Positions 32,924 to 42,612 of a stretch of DNA of 64,000 nt are shown here, one piece after another. Where the stretch lies: assembly GCA_019918135.1 (NCBI GenBank), contig WBZZ01003563.1, positions 1 to 64,000 on the forward strand. Direction: 5' to 3'. The DNA comes from Paulinella micropora (taxonomy: Eukaryota; Cercozoa; Imbricatea; Euglyphida; Paulinellidae). The notes beneath the pieces were generated by a model, which saw only the letters and a list, made by a program, of their open reading frames with translations, did not search any database and had not been told where the DNA came from. The stretch's first letter is position 1; each line of letters opens with the position of its first letter. Made by a program: the position numbers and the translations under genes.

Positions 32924-34857
32924 CAACACAAAGAGAGAGAAAGCAAACACCTGCAAACCACCCCACTCATCATGTTAGCCTAGCTCATGATAGTCAGGCT
33001 GCTGCTTTCTTTGATGTCGCTGCGGCATGCAACCTCGAGCATAGCGAGACAGACCTAGCGGATTTGCAACAGGATGCTTACGAAGAACAAACATATGACG
33101 AGCCCTTTTGTTTCTTTACACGTGCATTGCGAATACCACAAAAGGAAATACACCAACATCCTGAAGTGGTTGCAGCACGCAGGAAGGAAATTGAAGGCCT
33201 CTTCAAGGCTGGATGTTTTCGTTGGGTTCCCAGAGCTAACGCCTATCGTGACAAAATCAAACCAATCCATACCGGATTTGTTGATGCTGTCAAAATAGAC
33301 GAAGCAACTGGAAATCATAAGTTCAAGAGTAGACTTGTCCTGTTTGGTAACCTCATGAGTCCGTTCAGTCATTACTCACCTTATGATAAGTCAGCACCTG
33401 TATGCTCCCACATGGTCATGCTTACCGTCTTGTCGCTCACAGCAGCACTTGGCTTTGATTTTGTTGTCATTGACTTCACGCAAGCATATAGTCAGGCAGA
33501 CATGATTGACATTGTATATGCCATCGCACCCGACGATTTCGAGGATTTCCGTGATCCCGAAAAGCCGGAGGATGACATACTGCAAGTCCTCAAAGCTCTG
33601 TATGGCTCACCTCAGGCAGGTCGTCGTTGGCACGACAAGGTAGCACGAAAGTTACGTAAGTTAGGTTACACACAGTCAACCATCGATGCTTGTCTGTTCT
33701 TCCTGCAATGCAAAGAAGAGAACTGTCCCCCGGTTTTTACTAAAGACCCATCGTCCATGCCATGGATCCTATTAGTAAGAACCGACGACGTTCTCACTTT
33801 CTACAAACACCACTCTCAGGTAGCCATTCTTTGCAAAGGCTTAACGAAAGAACAGCTTGTATTCACAGTACACGAAAAGGCCAAAGTCTTTTGTGGGATT
33901 CAATTCAAACGAACGCCCACTGGCCTTCTCGTTCACCAGCGTGCATACACTCGTAGCCTCTTGGATGATCATGGCTTCTCACAAGCCAACCCTGTGCCTA
34001 CTCCGGCCACCGTCCAAGAGCCGACTGCAGCCGCTGAAGACGCCTTCTTGCGTAAATGGTCACTCCCTACCCTAACAGGTGAATGTTCATGGCTAGCAAC
34101 CCAAACACGCCCAGACATATCATTTGCCACCAACAACATGTCCGTATACTCACATCATGAGCCAGGTGTAGCTTACAGTTTGTGCACCCGGATCTTTCGC
34201 TACCTTCAAGATGGGGAACGCGGCTTGTTCTACCCGTACAACACGGACCTCTCCAGACTCCGTCTCGCACACTGGTCCGACGCGACGCTGGGTAGCTGCA
34301 AATTCACCAAGCGATCGCGCACCGGCGAGCTACACGAATTGACCGGCCCCGTGCATTGGGAAAGCAAACGCCAGACTACCGTGGCTACATCGACCCAGAT
34401 CTCCGAAACCATGGCTATGTCCAATACCGCGCGCACCGCTATCGCGCTCCAGCATTTGCTAATCTCCGAGCTACGAGCACCGATCAATTTACCAACTCCC
34501 TTACTTGCTGACAACCGGGGAGCTATCACCTCGTCCTCCAATGGAATGGGAAGCCCGCGCGCACGTCATCTGGACCTGCGCCATCACTACATCGTCGAAG
34601 TAGTCCGAGAAGGCCGACTGACGCCCCGATACGTCAACACTACTCAAAACAGGGCGGATATCTTTACGAAAGCCCTCCCCGCACCGGCCCATCGCACGTT
34701 CATCGACCAGATCACCGTGCCCCTCGCTTCATGCATGGCCGACGATGAAGACGCCCCGGCAAGACTCTTTCGATCCGATGCGCTCAGCCCAACCCTCAGC
34801 CAGTACGTTGTTCGTGCTCGAAAGCGCAAAGGCAAAAAGTCGAAGCAAGTCGAGTAA
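32924..34857 (+). pseudogene. Copia-2 reverse transcriptase and RNase H
   Basis: The open frame includes QTPANHPTHHVSLAHD and RT motifs LVLFGNLMSPFSHYSPYDKS, DFTQAYSQADM and KALYGSPQAGRRWHD. The catalytic box is LLVRTDDVL, with Arg-Thr in place of Tyr-Val before the Asp pair. RNase H motifs follow: HWSDATLGSC, STQISETMAMS, DNRGAIT and HHYIVE, then NRADIFTKALP. The C-terminus is basic (RARKRKGKKSKQVE). The frame is continuous but severed from its upstream polyprotein by a frameshift near 32,800. Confidence 0.9.
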
Positions 34858-35271
34858 GTTCGTACCAAGTAGTGTTATTCAGAGCGTTCAAAAGACAATT
34901 TCTAATTTTTTTGTACAACGCTCTTCGCCGTTCAATTATACTGATGACTGTAGCGACTTTGTCGCAAATTTATAGAATTGACATTTTGTATGTCTATAAT
35001 CTACTATCCTCAGTAGAATAAAGCTAATAGGGACAATTAATCCGACATCGCGCTAATGCGCTTCGTAAATCCTAACAAGTCAGAATTTTTTTTTTGAGTT
35101 ATGCATGTCATGCTCATATTTATTCTTGCACATTAATGATAATTTTTCCATATATGATAATTTCTACTTTCCCCTCACGAACATATTTACACATAACTAT
35201 GTATAAATCATACTGGCCTCTCCGCCACCGCAAATGTTCATGATGATATTTCCATGGCGGATATATTGTCC
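34858..35271. other. Copia-2 3' untranslated region
   Basis: A/T-rich internal sequence with no gene, between the RNase H stop and the polypurine tract. Confidence 0.7.
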
Positions 35272-35279
35272 GGGGGGAG
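35272..35279 (+). other. Copia-2 polypurine tract
   Basis: GGGGGGAG directly before the TG of the 3' LTR. Confidence 0.9.
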
Positions 35280-35850
35280 TGTTATCATTATATATTCATA
35301 TAATTATAGTTCTTCGGATATCCCTTCAAGTTGTAGTTTACACATCAGTAAAAGATAAAATAATTTCTACTTCAAGTCCGAAGTTAAATCATTTTATTCA
35401 AGTTTATATATAATCATTTATATTATCTATATTTACCGTTAATTACAGTAACGACCTGCAATAATGTTTTTCATATCACTTCCAATATATTACCATTTAA
35501 CATTGTCAATTTCATTTCTGTCAACTAACAATATTTAACGAATCTACCGGCCAGAATTCCCTGTAACTTCTTCCCTCATTACACCTAATTCATGGGATGA
35601 TTTGCCTAATCATATGATTGCACGACAGTGCGATCCATGTTACTTAAAGGTTATATAATACGTATCTAGCACGCGATGATACGTATCGATAGAACCGCAT
35701 TCACATGATAGACAAATCGGTTTCAGTATCTTGTCGAGATCACAAATTAAACTGCTGTAGGTATCTGAAGTACTGTTTGATGCCGGGATGAGGGATTATT
35801 AAGTCTGTTCCGTACCTTATCTTTAATTAAGTGGATACATAGTTATGGCA
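35280..35850 (+). repeat. Copia-2 3' LTR
   Basis: 571 bp. Differs from the 5' LTR at a handful of sites (for example CCGGCAATAATG versus CTGCAATAATG, and TTTCCG versus TTTCAG). Followed by TAGAG. Confidence 0.96.
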
Positions 35851-36142
35851 TAGAGCACTTGCGGTTGTTGATAGAGTGATACGAAGTATTAGAAGATGGC
35901 TATTTGAAACCAATCGTAATTTTGATTGGGTCAGTTATATTCAGGACTTAGTCAATGCTTATAATCATAAACTGCATAGAGGAATTCAGGCTAAAACGGT
36001 AGATGTATTTTTCGGAAGAGACAAAAATAAACAAGTTATAACTAGGGATAATTAATAGACGAATTCAAGGTTAGCGATATTGTAAGAAAAGAAAACAAAA
36101 GAAATGTTTTCTCCAAAGGCGGTAAAACTTTGTTAAAATTAT

Positions 36143-36241
36143 GGGTTCAGGAGGCAGCCTGTAAGCTCCTCCACCGCAATTTGCCATACTCGGGCTTCTC
36201 GTTCATCATTGCCTCCACTGACAGAACGGCCCATGCGTCAG
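36143..36241. repeat. 99-bp insertion flanked by 9-bp direct repeats
   Basis: TAAAATTAT occurs at 36,134-36,142 and again at 36,242-36,250. Between them is a G/C-richer 99-bp block unlike the A/T-rich viral sequence. No inverted ends were seen. On the minus strand it reads openly for about 30 codons (DAWAVLSVEAMMNEKPEYGK). It looks like a captured fragment or a small transposon, and it breaks the integrase C-terminus. Confidence 0.6.
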
Positions 36242-36540
36242 TAAAATTATTTATAAAGTCAAGGGCCGGTCCGGATTCAAGTTAATATTAAATAATGATG
36301 AGTTTGTAAGTCCAAGAGATTTATTAAAAACTGATTTTATTAAACCAAGTGACGAAGAAAAAGATATGAAAGAGCAAACTAAAGAAGTTATTAAAGAGAA
36401 GAAGACTAAAGAACTGCTGAAGCGGGAGGAAATAAAACAGGAAAACATCAGGACTAGTAAGAGGAGGCGAAAGGCGAAAGCAATACTTGACCTTTAATGA
36501 AAACTGATGAATAACTAGCGGTGATAAATGGAAGAATGAA

Positions 36541-36592
36541 AAAATGTTGAATATGCTACTGATTTTTTTGTAATAGCATATTCAACATCTTT
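36541..36592. terminator. Hairpin between convergent viral-element genes
   Basis: ATGTTGAATATGCTA and TAGCATATTCAACAT form a 15-bp perfect stem around a T-rich loop. It sits in the short space between the end of the integrase gene (36,500) and the stop of the convergent gene at 36,595. It may form the 3' ends of both transcripts, as such hairpins do in some virophages and giant viruses. The role is inferred. Confidence 0.5.
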
Positions 36593-36594
36593 CC

Positions 36595-37115
36595 TTAGTT
36601 TCTTTGATCGAAAATAACTCGATACGTGGTCCTGATAAATAAGCCATAATAATCGGCGATTGTGTCGATATTGTCCCATAATAATTTGAAAGACCCATCA
36701 GTGAATTCAACAATGAAGCGTTCTGGTATTTGGTCCTTACGCATAGGAGACTTGTAGCAGTTGAGTTTTACAGGAAACATTTCATCATTCCTCTCGAGAA
36801 AAAGCATTGCGTTTCCATTCTTTTTGTCGATGTGCGCCCAATATTGGAGTTTGCTCTCTATTGGTTGGGGACGATTTTCATTTGGACTACGAGCAACTAC
36901 TACACCCCTGTTACTACCCAACTCCTTCGGTATATTATTGGCTGTTATACGACCCACCCACAAAACTTCAAGTGCGTCAGCCAAATCCTGCAAAACATTT
37001 TATCTAGAAAGGAAATGAACAACAACCTTACCTTGACTTCGGGGTCCTCTGGGCGGGCTTGCTCTGGCTTCACTGGCTCCTCTGGTTCCTCACGTGTGGT
37101 TGGGTCGTCCGACAT
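36595..37115 (-). CDS. Unrecognised protein with a 44-nt intron
   Basis: Exon 1 (37,115-37,032) encodes MSDDPTTREEPEEPVKPEQA and an acidic Pro-rich tail. The donor GTAAGG and acceptor TTTTGCAG bound a 44-nt intron (37,031-36,988). Exon 2 (36,987-36,595) continues in frame with DLADALEVLWVGRITANNIP, a compact alpha/beta-looking domain (AMLFLERNDEMFPVKLNCYK, RFIVEFTDGSFKLLWDN) and ends VIFDQRN. Total about 159 residues. The frame is open upstream of the chosen ATG, so the start may lie earlier. No family was recognised. Intact, unlike its neighbours. Confidence 0.6.
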
Positions 37116-37398
37116 CTGCACACACAAAAAACAGCGAGGGTTTGGTCTTTTTTTCTTGGCGACTTTTGGCTTTCTGAAAAAGTCTAAAAATGAAAAAGCA
37201 CGAGGAAAAACCTTTTGCTCAATTGTAAGAATTTCTGGATTTCGGCTGTTCATTTAAAATGCCGATAAAAAAGGAAAAGCGAAATTTTTTTACACCATTC
37301 ACCTAGAGGCTCAGGACGAAAAGCCCCCGTGTGGCTTTTTTACACGGACAACTTTTCTCTTTTCAGAGTAGCCTTAATCAGACAAAGTGCGAACAACA
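37116..37398. promoter_or_regulatory. Divergent intergenic region
   Basis: Separates the start of the minus-strand gene (37,115) from the plus-strand ATG at 37,399, so it must carry both promoters. No specific motif was recognised. The minus-strand frame stays open across part of it. Confidence 0.35.
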
Positions 37399-37881
37399 AT
37401 GAGTGATGACGACGGCAGAAGCGAGAGTGATACAGACTATGTTGAAAGAGAAACCAACAATAAGTGGTTAGAGAAATTAAGAGATAAGAACCAAGCTGAA
37501 CTAACGAGATATAAAGCAAGTAGTGAATTAAGAATTGACACTATACAGAGTAGAAAGGAGCAAAAATGACAAGAATGATTGGACTTAGAGAGACAAGAAC
37601 AAGCAGAACAAAATAAATGGTTTGCTATCGAAGAATGACTAAATATGAAAAAAGAAGAAGCGGAACGAAAGGAGAAAATGGATTTAGTAAAGAGAAAAGA
37701 AAAGAGAAAAGAAATGAATAAGAAAAAACAATTACGATTATTTGAGAATGGGTTAAGTGCTGAAAATCAACCAATGGGAGTTGATGATGAAATACGAGCA
37801 AGAAAGTTGATTGAAGGAGGAAAAACAACATATAATGTAATTGAAGAATATGAGAGATATAAGAGACAAAGAATTAAATGA
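37399..37881 (+). pseudogene. Charged coiled-coil protein with three in-frame TGA codons
   Basis: MSDDDGRSESDTDYVERETN opens a Lys/Glu/Arg helix. One reading frame continues to the TAA at 37,881 with no TAA or TAG inside, but with TGA at 37,567, 37,576 and 37,636. The sequence between and after them (LDLERQEQAEQNKWFAIEE, MKKEEAERKEKMDLVKRKEK, ENQPMGVDDEIRARKLIEGG) is plainly coding. CGA-to-TGA decay of arginines or Trp-coding TGA would both fit. Similar in style to the coiled-coil gene at 26,677. Function unknown. Confidence 0.5.
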
Positions 37882-38169
37882 AATAGTAGTTTTCACTACT
37901 AACTCCTTTTGCACATAGGAGTATAAACTAGTGTGTAATTAAATTCAAAAAAAATTGGGCGAAAGCCCTCCCTGCTTGCTAAGAAATTTTATTCATATCA
38001 TACTTGTTTGTGTGATAGGTGGTTGAATTGAAGTTGCTTCTGAAGAGGAAGACGAAAAAGGTAAATGTAATGATACATACATTTTTCTCTTGTTGTGCTA
38101 TAGAAGGCTTTTTGACTGCTTTTGTCTTTGTATTTATTATCAATAGGAGACGCTGCAACAACCTAGACG
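37882..38169. other. A/T-rich right end of the viral segment
   Basis: No supported gene. A minus-strand run of 60 codons has no recognisable content. The right border of the viral element and the truncation point of Copia-4 lie at about 38,165-38,200. Confidence 0.5.
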
Positions 38170-38173
38170 AAGT

Positions 38174-39044
38174 CTAGAATTTGCAAAAATTCTTGACGAG
38201 TTCTAGGTTATCAACTACTGTGGGCGTAAATGGACAACCTATTGACAGCAAATAAATTTGAGGCTGCGTCATCGATGCAGGCCAGATCAGCTCACCAATC
38301 AACTTAGGCAACGCCCACTGACGCAGAGGGCTGTCAGGGGATGCGGGGGCTGGCTCTTGCGCTGTTGCGGGAGTCGGCGTGGGGTTGCAGTTGTTATAGT
38401 TCCGGTCCTGTAGTAGGCCACGGATGTAGGCGCGTTGATGAACTAACAAGCCAGACGGGAACCTTCGGAACTGTAGCCCGACGAAGACACGCACTGTCGC
38501 CAAGATCCTTGTATCGGAACTTCGCTTTGGCAAGGGCCGTCTTGAGCACATCAAACTGTAACAGGTGCATACAAAAAACAAGCATGTCATCAGTTTTCAA
38601 TAATAGGGCCCAAGGCAATGACTTTGGGTCGTTGGCGAAAGTTGGTGGGAAGCTGTTACTGTCCTTCTTCAGAAAGAATACGCGAGGATCGATCGTGGAC
38701 TGATGATAGCCTAAAGAGCGTAGGAAAGCGGCAACATAGTCGTGCCATCTGCGTCCAGCTTGGGGTGACCCGTACAGTGCCTTTTCCACCCTCCAGATAG
38801 CCTGCGGGTCATCAAGGTTCTCAAAACCTTTAGGTGGGTAAGCAAATACAATGTCGACCATGTCGGCGTGTACGTACGCCTGGCTGAAGTCTATCTGCTT
38901 GATCAAGGCGTCCTGCGCTACCATTACAGAACACAACACCAGGAGTGAGAAATGGTGAGCAACTGGAGTGGACGTCTCGTACGGGTTGTAGTGCTCGTAT
39001 GGATTCATACGATTTCCGTACAAGACCAAGCGTGACTTGTGCAT
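38174..39044 (-). pseudogene. Copia-4 reverse transcriptase (C-terminally truncated)
   Basis: LVLYGNRMNPYEHYNPYETS, DFSQAYVHADM and KALYGSPQAGRRWHDYVAAF are copia RT motifs. The catalytic box reads LLLKTDDMLVF. A frame change near 38,500 leads to GLQFRRFPSGLLVHQRAYI, and similarity ends at about GELIWPASMTQPQI. RNase H is absent. Confidence 0.88.
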
Positions 39045-39065
39045 GGTTGCTCCTGTTGATTCATT

Positions 39066-39734
39066 TTATTTTATCGCATCAACAAATCCACTGAAGACCG
39101 GTGTAACTCCAAGGCGTCGAGCTTCTGCACGAGTAGACCACTTCAAACAGTTAGCAGCGTACAATCCTTGTACCTCTGTCATCCTTGCAGCTTGGACCTC
39201 CGTGTTGATACCAGCCTTCTTCTCCGCTGAACGAGGCACACGCGTAAACAAACAAAAGGACAAGTCGGTCGCCGAGCTGAGACCAAATAGGTTGAGTTCA
39301 TTCGCCAGCTGAGCAATGCCCTCGTCAGAAGTTTCATCATCGGATTCCTGAACAGCAATCTTCACGCTATGTGATACATGATGATCAGGACGTGGTTTAC
39401 GCGAACGCTTTCCATCAATCACGTTGGTGTTCGAGATGCTGGCGTTTGCATACCAATCTGTCGCAGAAACAGTCGTGCCACTTTGGACAGTAGTGACACG
39501 CTTACCAGCTTTGTTCGAAGTAGCTGCCCTCGTCTTTGCTGCTGCTTGAGGTTTGGGCACGACACTTCGCTTGGTTTTGCTTGGGCTGGTCGTGCGAGGG
39601 ACAAAGGTCGGTGCTGTGCTAAGCAACGGATATGTGGGTGGTACAGGTTCGGCAGAGACCTCGAGGTTGGGAGCGACGTCGTCGTTGTCGCCAGATGGTT
39701 GTTCCGTTAAAGCACCGTTGTCACCTTGTTGCAA
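39066..39734 (-). pseudogene. Copia-4 integrase-RT linker
   Basis: A low-complexity Thr/Ala/Lys-rich spacer, then NTNVIDGKRSRKPRPDHHVS and LSFCLFTRVPRSAEKKAGIN, matching the conserved FFTRAL...IPQKEI segment just before RT in Copia-1, -2 and -3. One frame change separates it from the RT. Confidence 0.75.
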
Positions 39735-41319
39735 AACATCACGCTGTTCCCGTTGAATTTGGCTGTCACTTTCAGAAAAGTTGCAGACGGTTGTGTCATG
39801 GGTCCCTCATCAAACTCCCAAGGTCGTGCATCTACCTGTGCTGTGTACCCACGAGTAGACTGATTGAACTTCAGGTTACGTGCTTCCACAATCTTCTTGG
39901 AGCCTAGCATGTAGATGCGATAGAGATGACGAAAAATGATATACCCTGTCAGGACTCCAGGCATGGCCATTGCTCTCCCTTTCGTCTTGGAGTGTTGACG
40001 CACGAAGGTTAGACAACCTATAGGTTGGAGGAAACCGATGGGAAACGTTCTCCGAAGCGTGACCTCATAAGGTGACTTTCCTTTGTATTTGCCTTCGATG
40101 ATTGGTGTCACCATCCTTGTTGCCCATTCTGCTTCATGCATCTCCTGCCAAAACATCTCGGGTAAGCAAGCATCAATACGAATTGCCGTTGCTCTTGTCT
40201 CTGCAGTTCGATGCTCACGCTCTGCCACAGCATTGTTGTTGGGTTCGTCCCTTGGCGTTGGCTTGAGGATGATACCATTGGAGGTGCAGTGCTCCACCAA
40301 CAGATCAGGTACAAACTCCCATCTCCACGAAGTAGCTTGAGCTTCCTGTTGGTTTGTCGTTCGAAGAAGGCGAAGACCTGCTTCATCCTAGGGAAGTATA
40401 TCTCCGCCAAACGAGTATTTGTATATATATTTAGCCCAAACTTTCCTTGAGGTTCCTTAATATTAACTAACTTGTAATAATTACCCTGTAGAGACTTTGT
40501 CGGCCATGGGCCACAAAAGTCGACATGTAGTGCCTTGCTCATTTTGACCTCTTCGTCCAGGTGCTGATTCCCTTTTTTGTAGGGTGCCCGCGTGGTCTTG
40601 GTCTGCGGACAAGAAGTGCACAATTCCTGCACTTTGATACGCCAGTTATTACCTTTGATGGGTCGGCCCAGAGCCCTCGCGAGTGGCATCATTTCCTTTG
40701 GTCCCGCGTGTCCACCAATCCTGTGCAACATCATCGCTGACAGTGGAGCAAGCGTAGCACGGGGGTTGACTGAAAAGTGCACCTCTCCACGGTTCACCTT
40801 AACCATTGTAGGGGGAGTGTAGCGCGAGTTGATGTCCAAAGGCTCGTCCTTCTTGTCGTCCTTGCGATATAGCTTGTTGCCCATCATTCGACCCCTGCAT
40901 ATGACTTCACTTTTGTCAATCTGTATAGGTCGACGAAGCACCAAAACCTGCCCATTTTGGAACACCGTTGAGTAATTCATCTCAACGTCCATCACTCCTG
41001 GGGATAGGATCGTGTAGGGCGTCTGATTTGATATTAGCGCGTCGTGGAAGATATACTCGTTCGTCTTCCCATCACCTGCCACGAAGTCGGTATGTGCAGA
41101 GCCACGAAGTGATACCTTCAGCGTGTCGGAGGTAATTCCCGCTAGCTTCGTCGGTCGCCCCTCCTCCTTGTTCGATGCCCGCACTGATGGATGTACCAAT
41201 ATGCGATTGCAACCCGAGTCAAAGATACAACGTATTACCTCACGTTGCGTGGCCATAAGCACCATAGCTGCCGTTGCATATCCGCATTCCTCTTTACTGT
41301 CCTCATCTAGGACACTCAA
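39707..41319 (-). pseudogene. Copia-4 protease and integrase
   Basis: Aspartic protease site FDSGCNRILVHPS near 41,210. Integrase zinc finger HRIGGHAGPKEM...CTSCPQTK, catalytic Asp in HVDFCGPWP, second Asp in LLRGDGS near 40,320 (a frame change occurs here), and Glu in NNAVAEREH in the next frame (40,300-39,707). C-terminal PGVLTGYIIFRHLYRIY follows. Confidence 0.88.
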
Positions 41320-41363
41320 CCAAGGTGTAGACGAATGATCGTCTTACCAACGATGGGTCGTAT

Positions 41364-42191
41364 TTAATCCGTGTCGTCAGAGGTGCGTCCTGCTCTTCCT
41401 CCCTCCTGTATCAAGATGCGAGTGCGATCAGGCACATATGTTGGGAAACCAGCCAACCTTCTACAGATATGCTGGATCTCTCCTTTGGTGTAGTTCGCAG
41501 GCAGTTGACTGCTTGTTGAGCCCGCCGGCCCCAGCTCTCGCAATTCGTAGCGCACCAACCGCTGGTAAGCGTACCATGCGAACTCCTTGTTGTTCGAACC
41601 TATGCCACACTTAAGTAAGGCCCGTTGTCGATCTGAAGACCGTAATCCATTGTTGCATTCGTCCCGAGCGTAGTAGCAGAAAGGTCGATGTGATGCCCAG
41701 TCATTCTTAGCATCCATTCTGCTACAGTAATATACCCAACGACACTCTGCACATTGTAACATAGGTCGCGTCGGTGTGTGTACCGCATCGCAGAGCTCGC
41801 ACATGTGTGGGGGTCGTCCATCTTCCGTAGGCACCGTGTTATCCGTCCCGCTCGCCTGTAGGACACCACCGTGTGTGCAGAACTGACAGGCCTTAACCAT
41901 ATGTTGCCATCCACTAGGCGCGATGTTGAACCCGAAACGAAGAGACCAGTACTCCATTTCCATCACGTCTGCATGCCTAAAGGCAAAGTGGACATCAAAA
42001 CACCAGTAGAAGGGTGCACCGGGTCTGATCGGATGTGAAACCGACACCGTCATCATGAAATCACTCATGATCCGGTCCGGGTACTGGACGCCACATCTCC
42101 GGCCGGGTCGATAGGTGTCTGACAGTAGTGCGGCAACCGGTGCGTCTCGCACGCCTTGTCCTTCCACTCCCGTACGTACGACGTAATCCAC
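41364..42191 (-). pseudogene. Copia-4 MYND segment
   Basis: CFDVHFAFRHADVMEMEYWS, FGFNIAPSGWQHMVKACQFC, then the MYND finger CELCDAVHTPTRPMLQCAEC with VYYCSRMDAKNDWASHRPFC. It ends CGIGSNNKEFAWYAYQRLVR, also conserved in Copia-2 (CGIGSVNYRFALFAYQRLMR). The upstream part of this linker lies beyond Copia-5 at 49,170. Confidence 0.88.
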
Positions 42192-42242
42192 GTCAGAGTC
42201 GGTTCAGCTCCCATCAGCGTCTTGTTGGGATACCATGGGTCT

Positions 42243-42553
42243 ATGTAACAAAATCCACCGGCTTATTAAGCGTAGAGGTCAGGTCCTAGACCGGAACACT
42301 TGGTGACTTGCTAGATTTGGCAAATCTGATGAACTTTAATAACTAGAACTGATTGAGGTAAATAGGCGCGCGCCAAACCGCGTGTATGACCTGATCACTG
42401 TAATTACGAGTGTCAGAACTAATTACGAGTGTCAGAACTAACAACAAATAAATCATGTGTCGGTCCGTCTAATCATTAATAATACCTCAATGTTATCAAT
42501 ACGGTCTATCGAATTATCAATACAATCTAACCGTAATCCAAATTGGTATAAAG
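42243..42553 (-). repeat. Copia-5 3' LTR
   Basis: 311 bp; contains AATTACGAGTGTCAGAACT twice in tandem (near 42,395-42,440), where the 5' LTR has one copy. The element-strand ends CTTTATACC...TTACAT are not TG...CA. Confidence 0.92.
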
Positions 42554-42560
42554 CTCCCCC
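42554..42560 (-). other. Copia-5 polypurine tract
   Basis: GGGGGAG on the element strand, abutting the 3' LTR. Confidence 0.8.
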
Positions 42561-42612
42561 TAATTCGATACGAGTATGAATATAACATTGTCACATATTG
42601 TTACACTATAAC

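Larger units (their letters stand above)
27658..35850 (+). mobile_element. Copia-2 LTR retrotransposon
   Basis: 8,193 bp with 571-bp LTRs (TGTTATC...TGGCA) and a 5-bp target duplication TAGAG (27,653-27,657 and 35,851-35,855) inside the viral integrase gene. The LTRs differ at only a few positions, so it is a young insertion. The order is Gag with zinc knuckle, MYND linker, protease, integrase, RT, RNase H. Three frame changes (near 28,550, 30,000 and 32,800) break an otherwise continuous polyprotein. Confidence 0.96.
27204..36500 (+). pseudogene. Retroviral-type (rve) integrase of the viral element, split by Copia-2
   Basis: The 5' part (27,204-27,657) has a first catalytic Asp in VFLDLAEI and a second in TTDSGGEYKAA, with a TAG at 27,519-27,521 between them. 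Copia-2 interrupts it after GDH. At 35,856 the frame resumes in register with ALAVVDRVIRSIRRWLFE and NAYNHKLHRGIQAKTVD. A C-terminal chromo/SH3-like segment ends at 36,500 (GFKLILNNDEFVSPRDLL). Two further frame changes and a 99-bp insertion (36,143-36,241) are present. Integrases of this family insert Polintons and several virophages into host DNA. Confidence 0.82.
10045..38165. mobile_element. Polinton-like/virophage-like endogenous viral element, split by two copia insertions
   Basis: Three A/T-rich segments (10,045-18,426, 26,675-27,657 and 35,851 to about 38,165) become contiguous when the two copia elements and one copy of each target duplication are removed. Together they carry a retroviral-type integrase, an FtsK/HerA-like packaging ATPase, an adenain-like protease, a small basic protein, a fibre with an S74 chaperone, a TM protein and charged coiled-coil proteins. 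Integrase + packaging ATPase + adenain-like protease is the signature of Polintons, Polinton-like viruses and virophages. No major capsid protein or type B polymerase was found, and no terminal inverted repeats were located, so both outer borders are estimates. Nearly every gene is frameshifted, so this is a fossil. Confidence 0.75.

Noticed and set aside
37399-37881. Selenoprotein reading of the three TGAs
   Set aside because: Three closely spaced TGAs in a Lys/Glu coiled coil and no SECIS-like structure noticed; decay or recoding as Arg/Trp is simpler.
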